Positions 1-6,300 of a DNA stretch of 9,983 nt are shown piece after piece. The notes below the pieces were generated by a model. It was not told the origin of the DNA. It saw nothing but the letters and a program-made list of their open reading frames with translations, and did no database searches. Location: positions 1-9,983 of the forward strand of contig JABIUG010000518.1 in the NCBI GenBank assembly GCA_018700655.1, written 5' to 3'. Source of the DNA: Rhodospirillaceae bacterium (GTDB lineage: Bacteria; Pseudomonadota; Alphaproteobacteria; SP197). The number at the start of each line of letters is the position of its first letter. Within the stretch, counting starts at the first letter, position 1. Both the position numbers and the translations under genes were made by a program.

Positions 1-324
1 ACCGGTCCGAGGGGGCGCCAGGAGGAGGTACGCCACCGCGCGATCGATGCCGGCCTCGCGGCCGGCGACCGAACGACAGGGGGTGCCGTTCGGAGCTTCA
101 CGAGGAAGGACCGTGACACCGCTGATGAGGGGACCGTTGCAGCAGTGTTTCCAGCCCGTTCCTTGAGATCAAACGTGGTGAGCAATTGGGGCCGAACTGT
201 GGCCTTTCCATTACGATTTTCAGGCGGGCGTGCAGTTGGTTCCGTCCAATTGCACCTACCCAGGCCGGATTCCCAAAAAATGCGTCCGGATTACCAAAAA
301 CGGGCCAAAAACCGCCTGTCGCGG
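1..324. other. Upstream region with no supported gene; hairpins and A-tracts
   Basis: I find no convincing gene here. The + strand frame beginning at base 1 stays open to the stop at 400-402, but it runs through the groES promoter and CIRCE and lacks a recognisable domain, so it is either the tail of an upstream gene or chance. Two short hairpins sit close together: GCCGGCC (49-55) with GGCCGGC (60-66), and CCGAACG (69-75) with CGTTCGG (87-93). Neither has a T-tract, so they are not ordinary terminators; they could belong to a structured RNA or to the end of an upstream unit cut by the window edge. Further right, from about 265, the DNA becomes richer in A-tracts leading into the groES promoter. 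Confidence 0.5.
265..311 (+). repeat. Helically phased direct repeat with A-tracts upstream of groES promoter
   Basis: CCGGATTCCCAAAAA (265-279) recurs as CCGGATTACCAAAAA (286-300), 14 of 15 bases identical and exactly 21 bp apart, or two helical turns. A third CCAAAAA lies at 305-311, one further turn (11 bp) downstream. The A-tracts therefore face the same side of the helix and end about 14 bp before the -35 element. This arrangement is what one expects of curved DNA, an UP element or a paired protein-binding site. The repeat is seen directly; its role is inferred. Confidence 0.5.
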
Positions 325-354
325 CTTGACACCGCAGGGTGCCGGGGCCATGTC
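325..354 (+). promoter_or_regulatory. Probable groESL promoter
   Basis: CTTGACA at 325-331 gives a perfect -35 hexamer TTGACA (326-331), and its leading CTTG also fits the -35 of alphaproteobacterial RpoH (heat-shock sigma) promoters. About 17 bp further is CCATGTC (348-354), a weak -10 for the housekeeping sigma factor but partly similar to RpoH -10 sequences. Transcription would start near 360, inside the CIRCE element, which is how HrcA usually blocks groESL. Which sigma factor is used cannot be decided by eye. Confidence 0.5.
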
Positions 355-355
355 A

Positions 356-382
356 CTGGCACTCGCTGCCATAGAGTGCCAA
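356..382 (+). promoter_or_regulatory. CIRCE operator (HrcA binding site)
   Basis: CTGGCACTC (356-364), a 9-base spacer (365-373) and GAGTGCCAA (374-382) form the inverted repeat of the CIRCE element, whose consensus is TTAGCACTC-N9-GAGTGCTAA. The left arm differs from consensus at two positions and the right arm at one; the spacer has exactly the standard length. CIRCE is bound by the repressor HrcA, which leaves when chaperone demand rises. Its location about 50 bp before the groES start codon, at the expected transcription start, supports repression of the groES-groEL operon. Confidence 0.93.
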
Positions 383-432
383 CAGCACCGGCGGCGTCTT
401 AATAAACGCCAGTTCAAAAAGGGGAGTGGCAC

Positions 433-741
433 ATGGGTTTCAGGCCTTTGCACGACCGCGTGGTTGTCCGTCGTACCGACGGTGAAGAAAAAAGCGCGGG
501 AGGCATCATCATTCCAGATACCGCCAAGGAAAAGCCGATGGAGGGCGTGATCGTCGCCGTCGGATCGGGCGCACGTGACGAAAACGGCAAGGTCCAGCCG
601 CTTGACGTGAAGAAGGGCGACAACGTCCTCTTCGGCAAGTGGTCGGGCACCGAGGTCAAGCTTGATGGTCAGGAGCTTCTGATCATGAAGGAAGCCGACA
701 TCATGGGCGTGATCGAAAAATCCAAGGGTAAAAAGAAGTAA
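433..741 (+). CDS. groES: Co-chaperonin GroES (Hsp10)
   Basis: GroES forms the seven-subunit lid on the GroEL ring and closes the folding chamber in the cytoplasm in an ATP-dependent cycle. The 102-residue protein starts MGFRPLHDRVVVRR, the standard GroES N-terminus, followed by the mobile loop that binds GroEL (about residues 17-34, with the GGIIIP core), a beta-barrel body and the conserved LLIMKEADIMGV near the end. It is a few residues longer than the usual 95-97 because of a lysine-rich tail. ATG at 433 is preceded by a purine-rich AGGGGAG ribosome site. groEL follows after 57 bp, and the pair share the CIRCE-controlled promoter. Confidence 0.98.
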   Translation: MGFRPLHDRVVVRRTDGEEKSAGGIIIPDTAKEKPMEGVIVAVGSGARDENGKVQPLDVKKGDNVLFGKWSGTEVKLDGQELLIMKEADIMGVIEKSKGKKK

Positions 742-798
742 GGCAAGCCGCCGCTTCTGACGTCCCACAGAGATCAAGTTACAGGAGAATACAGCATC

Positions 799-2472
799 AT
801 GGCTGCCAAAGAGGTTAAGTTCGGCGCCGACGCGCGCGCACGTTTGCTGCGTGGTGTCGACGTTCTGGCCGACGCCGTCAAGGTTACGCTGGGTCCCAAG
901 GGCCGCACCGTTGTCCTCGACAAGTCGTTCGGCGCTCCCCGTATCACCAAGGATGGTGTCACAGTCGCCAAGGAAATCGAACTCGATAACAAGTTCGAGA
1001 ACATGGGCGCCCAGATGGTCCGCGAAGTCGCTTCGAAGACCAACGACACCGCCGGCGACGGCACCACGACCGCCACGGTCCTGACCCAGGCGATCGTTCG
1101 TGAAGGTTCCAAGGCGGTTGCCGCCGGCATGAACCCGATGGATCTGCGCCGCGGCGTCGATGCCGCGGTCAAGGCCGTCGTCACCGACCTCGACAAGCGC
1201 TCGCGCAAGATCAGCACCGAAGGCGAAATCGCCCAGGTCGGTACGATCTCGGCCAATGGCGATGCCTCGGTCGGCCAGATGATTGCAGGCGCCATGCAGG
1301 CTGTCGGCAAGGAAGGCGTGATCACCGTCGAAGAAAACAAGGGTATCGATACCGAGCTCGAGACTGTTGAAGGCATGCAGTTCGATCGCGGCTACATCTC
1401 GCCCTACTTCGTGACCAATCCCGAAAAGATGATCGCGGAACTCGAAGATCCGTTCATCATGCTTTCCGAGAAGAAGGTCTCCAACATGCAGGCCATGCTG
1501 CCGGTCCTCGAGCAGGTCGTGCAGTCGAACCGTCCGCTGGTGATCATCGCCGAGGATGTCGAGGGCGAAGCCCTTGCAACCCTGGTTGTGAACCGTCTGC
1601 GTGGCGGCCTCAAGGTCGCTGCCTGCAAGGCACCGGGCTTCGGCGATCGCCGCAAGGCCATGCTGGAAGACATCGCGATCCTGACCGGTGGTCAGGTCAT
1701 CTCCGAAGATGTCGGCATCAAGCTCGAAAACGTCACCCTCGACATGCTGGGTACGGCCAAGAAGATCGACATGACCAAGGAAAATACGGTCATCGTCGGT
1801 GGCGCCGGCGCCAAGAAGCAGATCCAGGGCCGTTGCAACCAGATCCGCGCGCAGGCCGAAGAGACTTCTTCGGACTATGACCGCGAGAAGCTGCAGGAAC
1901 GCCTGGCCAAGCTCGCCGGTGGTGTTGCGGTTCTCAAGGTCGGTGGTTCGACCGAGGTTGAGGTCAAGGAACGCAAGGACCTGGTGGAAGATGCCCTGAA
2001 CGCCACGCGTGCGGCGGTCGAGGAAGGCATTGTTCCGGGCGGCGGTACCGCTCTGCTTCTGGCGACCAAGGCTCTCGACAAGCTGAAGCTTGACGATCCC
2101 GACCAGCAGGTTGGTGTCGATATCGTGCGTCGCGCGATTCAGGCTCCGGCGCGTCAGATCGCCGAGAACGCAGGCCTCGACGGCGCCGTCGTTGCCGGCA
2201 AGATCATGGAGCAGAAGGACAAGAACTTCGGCTTCGATGCCCAGACAGAGACCTACAAGGATCTGATCAAGGCCGGCATCGTCGATCCGACCAAGGTTGT
2301 TCGTACTGCTCTGCAGGATGCCGCTTCGGTGGCCGGCCTGCTGATCACGACCGAAGCGATGATCGCCGAGAAGCCCAAGAAAGAGGCTCCGATGCCCGCA
2401 GGCGGCCCCGATATGGGCGGCATGGGCGGCGGCATGGGTGGAATGGGCGGCATGGGCGGCATGGGCTTCTAA
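799..2472 (+). CDS. groEL: Chaperonin GroEL (Hsp60)
   Basis: GroEL forms the double seven-membered ring that folds cytoplasmic proteins with ATP and GroES. The 557-residue protein is complete. Equatorial ATP-site motifs are visible: TLGPKGR near residue 30, KDGVTVAKEI near 51, AGDGTTTATVL near 86, and the family signature AAVEEGIVPGGG beginning at residue 405. The aspartate needed for ATP hydrolysis in the E. coli enzyme (Asp398) is at the same number here, in VEDALNATR. The protein ends with the Gly-Gly-Met tail that lines the cavity floor. ATG at 799 has an AGGAG site at 783-787. CIRCE upstream marks this as an HrcA-controlled copy; many alphaproteobacteria carry additional groEL copies, which cannot be assessed here. 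Confidence 0.99.
   Translation: MAAKEVKFGADARARLLRGVDVLADAVKVTLGPKGRTVVLDKSFGAPRITKDGVTVAKEIELDNKFENMGAQMVREVASKTNDTAGDGTTTATVLTQAIVREGSKAVAAGMNPMDLRRGVDAAVKAVVTDLDKRSRKISTEGEIAQVGTISANGDASVGQMIAGAMQAVGKEGVITVEENKGIDTELETVEGMQFDRGYISPYFVTNPEKMIAELEDPFIMLSEKKVSNMQAMLPVLEQVVQSNRPLVIIAEDVEGEALATLVVNRLRGGLKVAACKAPGFGDRRKAMLEDIAILTGGQVISEDVGIKLENVTLDMLGTAKKIDMTKENTVIVGGAGAKKQIQGRCNQIRAQAEETSSDYDREKLQERLAKLAGGVAVLKVGGSTEVEVKERKDLVEDALNATRAAVEEGIVPGGGTALLLATKALDKLKLDDPDQQVGVDIVRRAIQAPARQIAENAGLDGAVVAGKIMEQKDKNFGFDAQTETYKDLIKAGIVDPTKVVRTALQDAASVAGLLITTEAMIAEKPKKEAPMPAGGPDMGGMGGGMGGMGGMGGMGF
2413..2466 (+). repeat. GGCGGCATG-type low-complexity repeat encoding the GroEL GGM tail
   Basis: A run of imperfect GGC-GGC-ATG units encodes the Gly-Gly-Met tail of GroEL. 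It is a normal feature of the gene but prone to length variation through slippage. Confidence 0.85.
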
Positions 2473-2499
2473 GCCACAGCCAACCAACCGTTACGGATC

Positions 2500-2533
2500 A
2501 GGGCCGCGGTTTCGACCGCGGCCCTTTTTCTTT
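2500..2533 (+). terminator. Rho-independent terminator of groESL
   Basis: An 11-bp perfect stem, AGGGCCGCGGT (2500-2510) with ACCGCGGCCCT (2515-2525), closed by a UUCG tetraloop and followed by TTTTTCTTT. The GC-rich stem, the exceptionally stable UUCG loop and the T-tract make this a textbook intrinsic terminator 28 bp after the groEL stop codon. It separates the chaperonin operon from the downstream cassette. Confidence 0.96.
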
Positions 2534-2551
2534 GCCCGGCGTCAGCCGGGC
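2534..2551. repeat. Second short hairpin after the terminator
   Basis: GCCCGGC (2534-2540) and GCCGGGC (2545-2551) form a 7-bp stem with a GTCA loop directly after the groESL terminator. No T-tract follows. It may be a remnant of the CCGGG/CTTGA palindrome family seen near 6250, or simply a backup pause site. Confidence 0.4.
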
Positions 2552-2611
2552 TTGATTACCTGAGACAAGTGCGCCAGCTACACTCAGCAAGAACACTCTG
2601 GGGAACGCGAC

Positions 2612-3556
2612 ATGATCGAGAGCACAGCATTCGTCGCCGTCGACTCCATGCTGAAATCAGGCAAGTTGCTCGTCATAGATGGCGCTACGGGTAGCGAGTT
2701 GGAGCTTCGGGGTGTCGAACCAGATCCAGGAGCATGGTCGGGGCCGACATGGCTCGACCGGCGCGAGATCCTGCAGAATATCCACGAGGACTACATCCGC
2801 GCGGGCGCCGATATCCTCATCACCAACACCTTCTGTACCGCACGCCATCAGCTAGAACCGGTCGGTTATGGTGAACTGGTCGAGCGCGCCAACAGGGAAG
2901 CCGTTGAGGTCGCCCTGGCCGCGCGTGATGCCGCTGCAGATGGCCGTCCCGTCGCGATCGCGGGTTCGGTTTCCCATGCTTTCGCCAACCCCGGCGAGCG
3001 GTTCCGCGTCGTCGAACGCGGCACACGTTTTGATGACGCCGAGGCGCTACGCGCCTCCTATCGCGAACAAATCGACCGGCTTGCCAAAGCCGGCGTCGAC
3101 CTCCTTGCACTCGAGACCATGCAACGTCCGGAGACGGCACGCATCGCGCTCGAAGAAGCCTTTGCGTCAGGACTCCCGGTCTGGCTTGGTCTCTCGATCG
3201 GCCATGCCGGCGATAACGGCGCGATCATGTGTTTCGATCAGAAAGATGTCGCGCTGTCGGACACACTCGACGCCCTGCTCGATGATCGCCTGTGGGCCGT
3301 GCTTGTCATGCATACCGAGATCGAGGACACGGCCCCCGCGCTCGACGCGGTACGCGCACGCTGGAAAGGCCCGCTGGGCGCCTACCCCCATTCCGGCTTC
3401 ATCACCTTCCCGAACTGGCATCAGGATGCGGTCATAGGTTCGGCGGACTTCGCCGCCGCGGCGCGCGGCTGGCGCGATCAGGGCGCGGGACTGATCGGTG
3501 GCTGCTGCGGCATCGGCCCGAGCCACATCGCGGCTCTGCGGGATCAGATTGCATGA
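2612..3556 (+). CDS. Homocysteine S-methyltransferase-family protein with atypical zinc site
   Basis: Members of this family (MmuM, BHMT, the MetH N-terminal domain) move a methyl group from a methylated donor to homocysteine on a TIM barrel with a Cys3 zinc site. The 314-residue length matches MmuM-type enzymes. The barrel start DGATGSEL (residues 23-30) corresponds to the usual DGAMGTEL, and GGCCGIGP near the end supplies Cys298 and Cys299. The first zinc Cys, normally in a V-G-x-N-C strand, is absent: the matching strand reads VLVMHTEIEDTAP, placing His234 at that position. The site could be His-Cys-Cys, or the reaction may differ. ATG at 2612 has GGGGAA upstream; ATG 2648 is a possible alternative start. 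It is the first gene of the five-gene cassette and its stop overlaps the next start (ATGA). The methyl donor is unknown; no obvious promoter was found between 2534 and 2611. Confidence 0.85.
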   Translation: MIESTAFVAVDSMLKSGKLLVIDGATGSELELRGVEPDPGAWSGPTWLDRREILQNIHEDYIRAGADILITNTFCTARHQLEPVGYGELVERANREAVEVALAARDAAADGRPVAIAGSVSHAFANPGERFRVVERGTRFDDAEALRASYREQIDRLAKAGVDLLALETMQRPETARIALEEAFASGLPVWLGLSIGHAGDNGAIMCFDQKDVALSDTLDALLDDRLWAVLVMHTEIEDTAPALDAVRARWKGPLGAYPHSGFITFPNWHQDAVIGSADFAAAARGWRDQGAGLIGGCCGIGPSHIAALRDQIA

Positions 3557-3948
3557 GCACGGTACCGTCCGGATTCACTGCAACGCTGGGCTTTGCCTTC
3601 ACGGACAACCTTCCCCGAAGCATCGCATTCTATCGCGATCTCCTGGGCCTCGCGCCAGTCATGGAGCTGGACAGTGCAGCACTCTTCCACGTCACCGGGA
3701 CTTCCTATGTCGGTGTCTCGCTGAAAGCGCCCCGGGCCGGCGGCGCGATCCAAGAGTTCGTCATTGAGGGCCAGGCGGCGGTCGATCGCTGGCACAGCCA
3801 TCTTGTCGATGCCGGGGTAACGGTCGACGGAGCACCGCGCCGCTACCCTGCCGCCGACGCCTACGATTTCTTCGCAGAGGACCCGGACGCAAACCGCCTC
3901 GAGTTTCTCTGTTTCGACGACGCAACTGCCCTGGATCCAAACCAGTGA
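3553..3948 (+). CDS. VOC/glyoxalase-fold family protein
   Basis: A 131-residue single-module vicinal-oxygen-chelate protein. The diagnostic segment FTDNLPRSIAFYRDLLGL (about residues 16-33) and the terminal DPDANRLEFL (110-119) match the glyoxalase/bleomycin-resistance fold; Glu117 in RLEFL is the usual last metal ligand. The position where many members have the first His appears to be Thr11, and I see no clear His at the second ligand position, so it may bind metal differently or act as a non-catalytic binding protein. A frame open from 3292 continues upstream, but the real start is ATG 3553, which overlaps the previous stop in ATGA and puts the fold at the N-terminus. The stop overlaps the next gene by 4 bp (GTGA). 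Function within the cassette is unknown; isomerase, lyase or dioxygenase chemistry are all known in the fold. Confidence 0.85.
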   Translation: MSTVPSGFTATLGFAFTDNLPRSIAFYRDLLGLAPVMELDSAALFHVTGTSYVGVSLKAPRAGGAIQEFVIEGQAAVDRWHSHLVDAGVTVDGAPRRYPAADAYDFFAEDPDANRLEFLCFDDATALDPNQ

Positions 3949-4739
3949 CCGGGCTGACCACAGACGAGGTTCGACACTTTGGCGACAAGGGTTACCTCGC
4001 AGGCCTGCCCCTGCTTTCCAAAAGCGAAGTCACCGACCTGCGATCTCGGATCGATACCGTCTTCGAAGCCTGCGACAACACGCTCCACAACCACATTCTC
4101 CAGGTCCACACCGTGCTGCCCTGGGCATATGCACTCGCCACGCAATGTATGCTGCTCGACCGGATCGAGGGCCTGATCGGTCCCGACATCCTGCTCTGGA
4201 AATCCAAGTGTTTCGTGAAGTTTCCCGGATCCGCCACGGTTCCCTGGCATCAGGACATGCCGCACTGGGATCTCGATCCACCAGTTTCGGTGACAGCATG
4301 GGTTGCGCTCACGCCGAGCCACACCTGCAACGGCTGCGTTCGCGTGGTCCCGGGCTCCCATCGTGCGGGCCGTGTCGACCACAATGTCGACAAGAGCGGC
4401 CAAAGCCTGCTCACCAGCGGTCTCCAGATCGACGCACCCGACGATGACACCCTGCGCTCGATGGAGCTCGAACCGGGCCAAATGTCGATGCATGACGGTT
4501 TCATCGTGCATGGCTCTGATGCCAATACAGGCGAAGAGCCGCGCATCGGAATCGCCTTCGTCTTCATTCCGGCGACCGCACGCCAGACGGGCGACGCCCA
4601 TGGCGGGGTCATGCTCATGCGCGGACAGGACAGTGCCGGCTTCTTTCCGCTTGCCGGGCCGCCGGTCGATGACGACACCATGCTCGACCGCGCACGCACG
4701 GCGTTCGAACATTATCGCGACGGACGGAAGGCCTACTGA
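3945..4739 (+). CDS. Phytanoyl-CoA dioxygenase (PhyH) family Fe(II)/2-oxoglutarate oxygenase
   Basis: Family members hydroxylate small molecules (phytanoyl-CoA, ectoine, phosphonates and others) with O2, Fe(II) and 2-oxoglutarate. The 264-residue protein keeps the whole facial triad: His102 and Asp104 in PWHQDMPHW and His189 in GFIVHGS, with Arg200 in EPRIGIAF placed to bind 2-oxoglutarate. The segment NGCVRVVPGSH (about 129-139) is also typical. The start is a GTG at 3945, overlapping the stop of the previous gene by 4 bp, which strongly suggests translational coupling; the N-terminus LTTDEVRHFGDKGYL fits the family start. The next gene starts on the last base of its stop codon (TGATG). It should be an active oxygenase, but the sequence does not reveal the substrate. 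Confidence 0.93.
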   Translation: MTGLTTDEVRHFGDKGYLAGLPLLSKSEVTDLRSRIDTVFEACDNTLHNHILQVHTVLPWAYALATQCMLLDRIEGLIGPDILLWKSKCFVKFPGSATVPWHQDMPHWDLDPPVSVTAWVALTPSHTCNGCVRVVPGSHRAGRVDHNVDKSGQSLLTSGLQIDAPDDDTLRSMELEPGQMSMHDGFIVHGSDANTGEEPRIGIAFVFIPATARQTGDAHGGVMLMRGQDSAGFFPLAGPPVDDDTMLDRARTAFEHYRDGRKAY

Positions 4740-5083
4740 TGACAGATGACAACTTCGAGTTGTGGGACCTGCGTATCGAGGTTGTCGAAGGCGACGGACC
4801 CACGGTCTGCGGGCGCAAGAACGGCGCCCACTTCACAGTCTCGGGCGAAGAGGTCTCGTTCCCCGAAGGGGCCAGCTTCTCGTTCTATGAGCTTTCCGCC
4901 CTGCTTCCGCTGCTCGCAGCCAAACAGCGAGCGCTGCATCCCAACGACTGGATGTCGACCGACAGCGAGGTCGCCTGCCCCGATCCAAATTGCGGCGCCC
5001 GTTTCAGGATCATGCGCACGTCAAAACGCGAATTTCGCCATGCCGAGACCACACGCACGCCGCTCAACCGGGATGACACATGA
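4739..5083 (+). CDS. Small TIGR04076-like protein of unknown function
   Basis: A 114-residue soluble protein resembling the TIGR04076 family of small uncharacterised proteins: a beta-rich start (LWDLRIEVVEG), an F-x-V-S-G-E-E strand, a middle helix (ELSALLPLLAAKQRAL) and the closing motif VACPDPNCGARFRI. Cys24, Cys80 and Cys85 are the only cysteines and could form a metal or redox site, though that is inference. Family assignment rests on recalled pattern similarity rather than an alignment. ATG 4739 overlaps the PhyH stop by one base, and its own stop overlaps the aldo/keto reductase start (ATGA), so it is made with the two oxidoreductases. It could be an accessory or metal-handling protein. 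Confidence 0.75.
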   Translation: MTDDNFELWDLRIEVVEGDGPTVCGRKNGAHFTVSGEEVSFPEGASFSFYELSALLPLLAAKQRALHPNDWMSTDSEVACPDPNCGARFRIMRTSKREFRHAETTRTPLNRDDT

Positions 5084-6135
5084 GCGCGATCGAACAGTTC
5101 GAGCTGGTGCCGGGTTACACCACTCCGCGTCTGATCAAAGGCGGCTGGCAGCTCTCTGCCGGTCATAGCGATACACCCAAAAACAGCGCCCTCGACGACA
5201 TGATGGTCTTCGTAGATGCCGGCATCACCGCCTTTGACTGCGCCGACATCTACACCGGCGTCGAGGAACTGATCGGCAGCTTTGTCACCCGGCTGACGAA
5301 CGAACGTGGCGCGCAAGCGCGAGCAGCACTGAAGATCCAGACCAAGTTCGTGCCCGACCTCGATGCCCTGCCGACGATGGACCGCGCCCAGGTCACCACA
5401 ATCATCGAGCGTTCCCTGCAACGGCTCCAGGTCGAACGCCTCGATCTCGTGCAGTTCCACTGGTGGGATCACACGATCCCCGGACGCGAAGAGACCGGGG
5501 CGATGCTGGTGGAGTTGCAGAGGGCCGGAAAGATCGACCGCCTGGCCGGTTGCAACGACGATGCTGAAAACCTCGGCGCTCTGGTCAATTCGGGCTTTCC
5601 TGCCGTTTCAAACCAGGTGCAGTTCTCCCTGCTCGACCAGCGCCCGACCGCCGAAGCCCCCGTGTTCAAGAAGATCGGCACACCCCTGATCTGTTATGGC
5701 GTGCTCGCCGGCGGCTTTCTCACCGAACGCTGGCTCGGCGCGACCGAACCGGCCGAACCGCTCGAAACCCGCTCCCATCGCAAGTACCTGCTCGTGATCG
5801 AGGAATTCGGCGGCTGGGCGCTCTTCCAAGAACTGCTCAGGACCCTCGACGGCATCGCGCGCCGCCACGGTACAGGTATCGCGAATGTCGCAACACGCTG
5901 GGTACTGGATCAACCCGGTGTCGCCGCAGCGATCATCGGTGCCCGCCACACCAGCCAGCTCGCCGATAACCTGAAGACCTTCGACCTCGCTCTAGACGAC
6001 CAGGATCACGCCGCCCTCAACGCTGTCACATCACGGCGCCAGGGCCCCGCCGGCCCGGTCTTTGCCCTCGAACGCGACCGCGAAGGCCCCCACGGCGAGA
6101 TCATGGCCTACAATCTCAACGCCGGGCGACGCTAG
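5080..6135 (+). CDS. Aldo/keto reductase
   Basis: Aldo/keto reductases interconvert carbonyls and alcohols with NAD(P)H on a TIM barrel. The catalytic tetrad is complete: Asp53 and Tyr58 in FDCADIYTG, Lys89 in IQTKF and His127 in VQFHWWD. The C-terminal IIGARHTSQLADNL (about 286-299) is the usual cofactor-phosphate binding region, suggesting NADPH. At 351 residues it is slightly longer than many members (about 300-350), with a C-terminal stretch after the barrel. The start ATG 5080 overlaps the preceding stop by 4 bp. It is the last gene of the cassette and would reduce or oxidise an intermediate made by its partners. The physiological substrate cannot be read from sequence. Confidence 0.95.
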   Translation: MSAIEQFELVPGYTTPRLIKGGWQLSAGHSDTPKNSALDDMMVFVDAGITAFDCADIYTGVEELIGSFVTRLTNERGAQARAALKIQTKFVPDLDALPTMDRAQVTTIIERSLQRLQVERLDLVQFHWWDHTIPGREETGAMLVELQRAGKIDRLAGCNDDAENLGALVNSGFPAVSNQVQFSLLDQRPTAEAPVFKKIGTPLICYGVLAGGFLTERWLGATEPAEPLETRSHRKYLLVIEEFGGWALFQELLRTLDGIARRHGTGIANVATRWVLDQPGVAAAIIGARHTSQLADNLKTFDLALDDQDHAALNAVTSRRQGPAGPVFALERDREGPHGEIMAYNLNAGRR

Positions 6136-6144
6136 GAAAACCAG

Positions 6145-6184
6145 CATCAAGTGGTGCCGTCATCGCCCCACTTGATGGGGCGAT
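6145..6184. repeat. Two overlapping, mutually exclusive inverted repeats
   Basis: CATCAAGTGG (6145-6154) pairs perfectly with CCACTTGATG (6168-6177), a 10-bp stem. ATCGCCCC (6162-6169) also pairs perfectly with GGGGCGAT (6177-6184), an 8-bp stem with a 7-base loop. The two share bases 6168-6169 and 6177 and cannot fully form together. No T-tract follows on either strand. The element lies 10 bp after the aldo/keto reductase stop, so it may end the cassette transcript or protect its 3' end. Confidence 0.7.
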
Positions 6185-6239
6185 CCATACCGAACCCCGC
6201 CGTATGATACCGACACAGCAGAAACGCTACGCTGGCGGC

Positions 6240-6270
6240 ATGGATACCCCGGTCAAGCCGGGGCATGACA
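6240..6270. repeat. Alphaproteobacterial CCCCGG-TCAAG-CCGGGG palindrome (REP-like)
   Basis: CCCCGG (6247-6252), TCAAG, CCGGGG (6258-6263), flanked by TGGATA on the left and CATGAC on the right. Sequences of the form TGGATCCCCGG-TCAAG-CCGGGGATGAC are a common dispersed intergenic repeat in many alphaproteobacteria. Here it lies in the gap between convergent operons, where it could act as a transcript-end hairpin for either strand. Confidence 0.7.
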
Positions 6271-6300
6271 GTGCCGGAGTGTTACCCCTATTTCTCGACC

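Noticed and set aside
1..140. Possible RNase P RNA or cobalamin riboswitch, suggested by GAGGAAGGACC and the hairpins
   Set aside because: The conserved blocks of either RNA are not present in the right order, so the similarity is probably chance.
145..402. An 85-codon + strand frame before groES
   Set aside because: It runs through the groES promoter and the CIRCE operator, has no ribosome site that I can see and its product shows no domain.
256..2487. A 743-codon open frame on the - strand, antisense to groES and groEL
   Set aside because: It is the mirror of two certain genes with strong codon bias in GC-rich DNA, spans the operon's CIRCE and intergenic gap, and its translation (rich in His, Asp, Leu and Gly) shows no domain. 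Such long antisense frames over chaperone genes are a known artefact.
2534..2611. Promoter for the five-gene cassette
   Set aside because: TTGATT (2552-2557) and TACACT (2579-2584) are each plausible, but the 21-bp spacing is too long for a standard promoter, so I do not call one.
3292..3552. N-terminal extension of the VOC protein
   Set aside because: It would overlap the methyltransferase-family gene by more than 260 bp in another frame; the ATGA-coupled start at 3553 gives the correct fold boundary.
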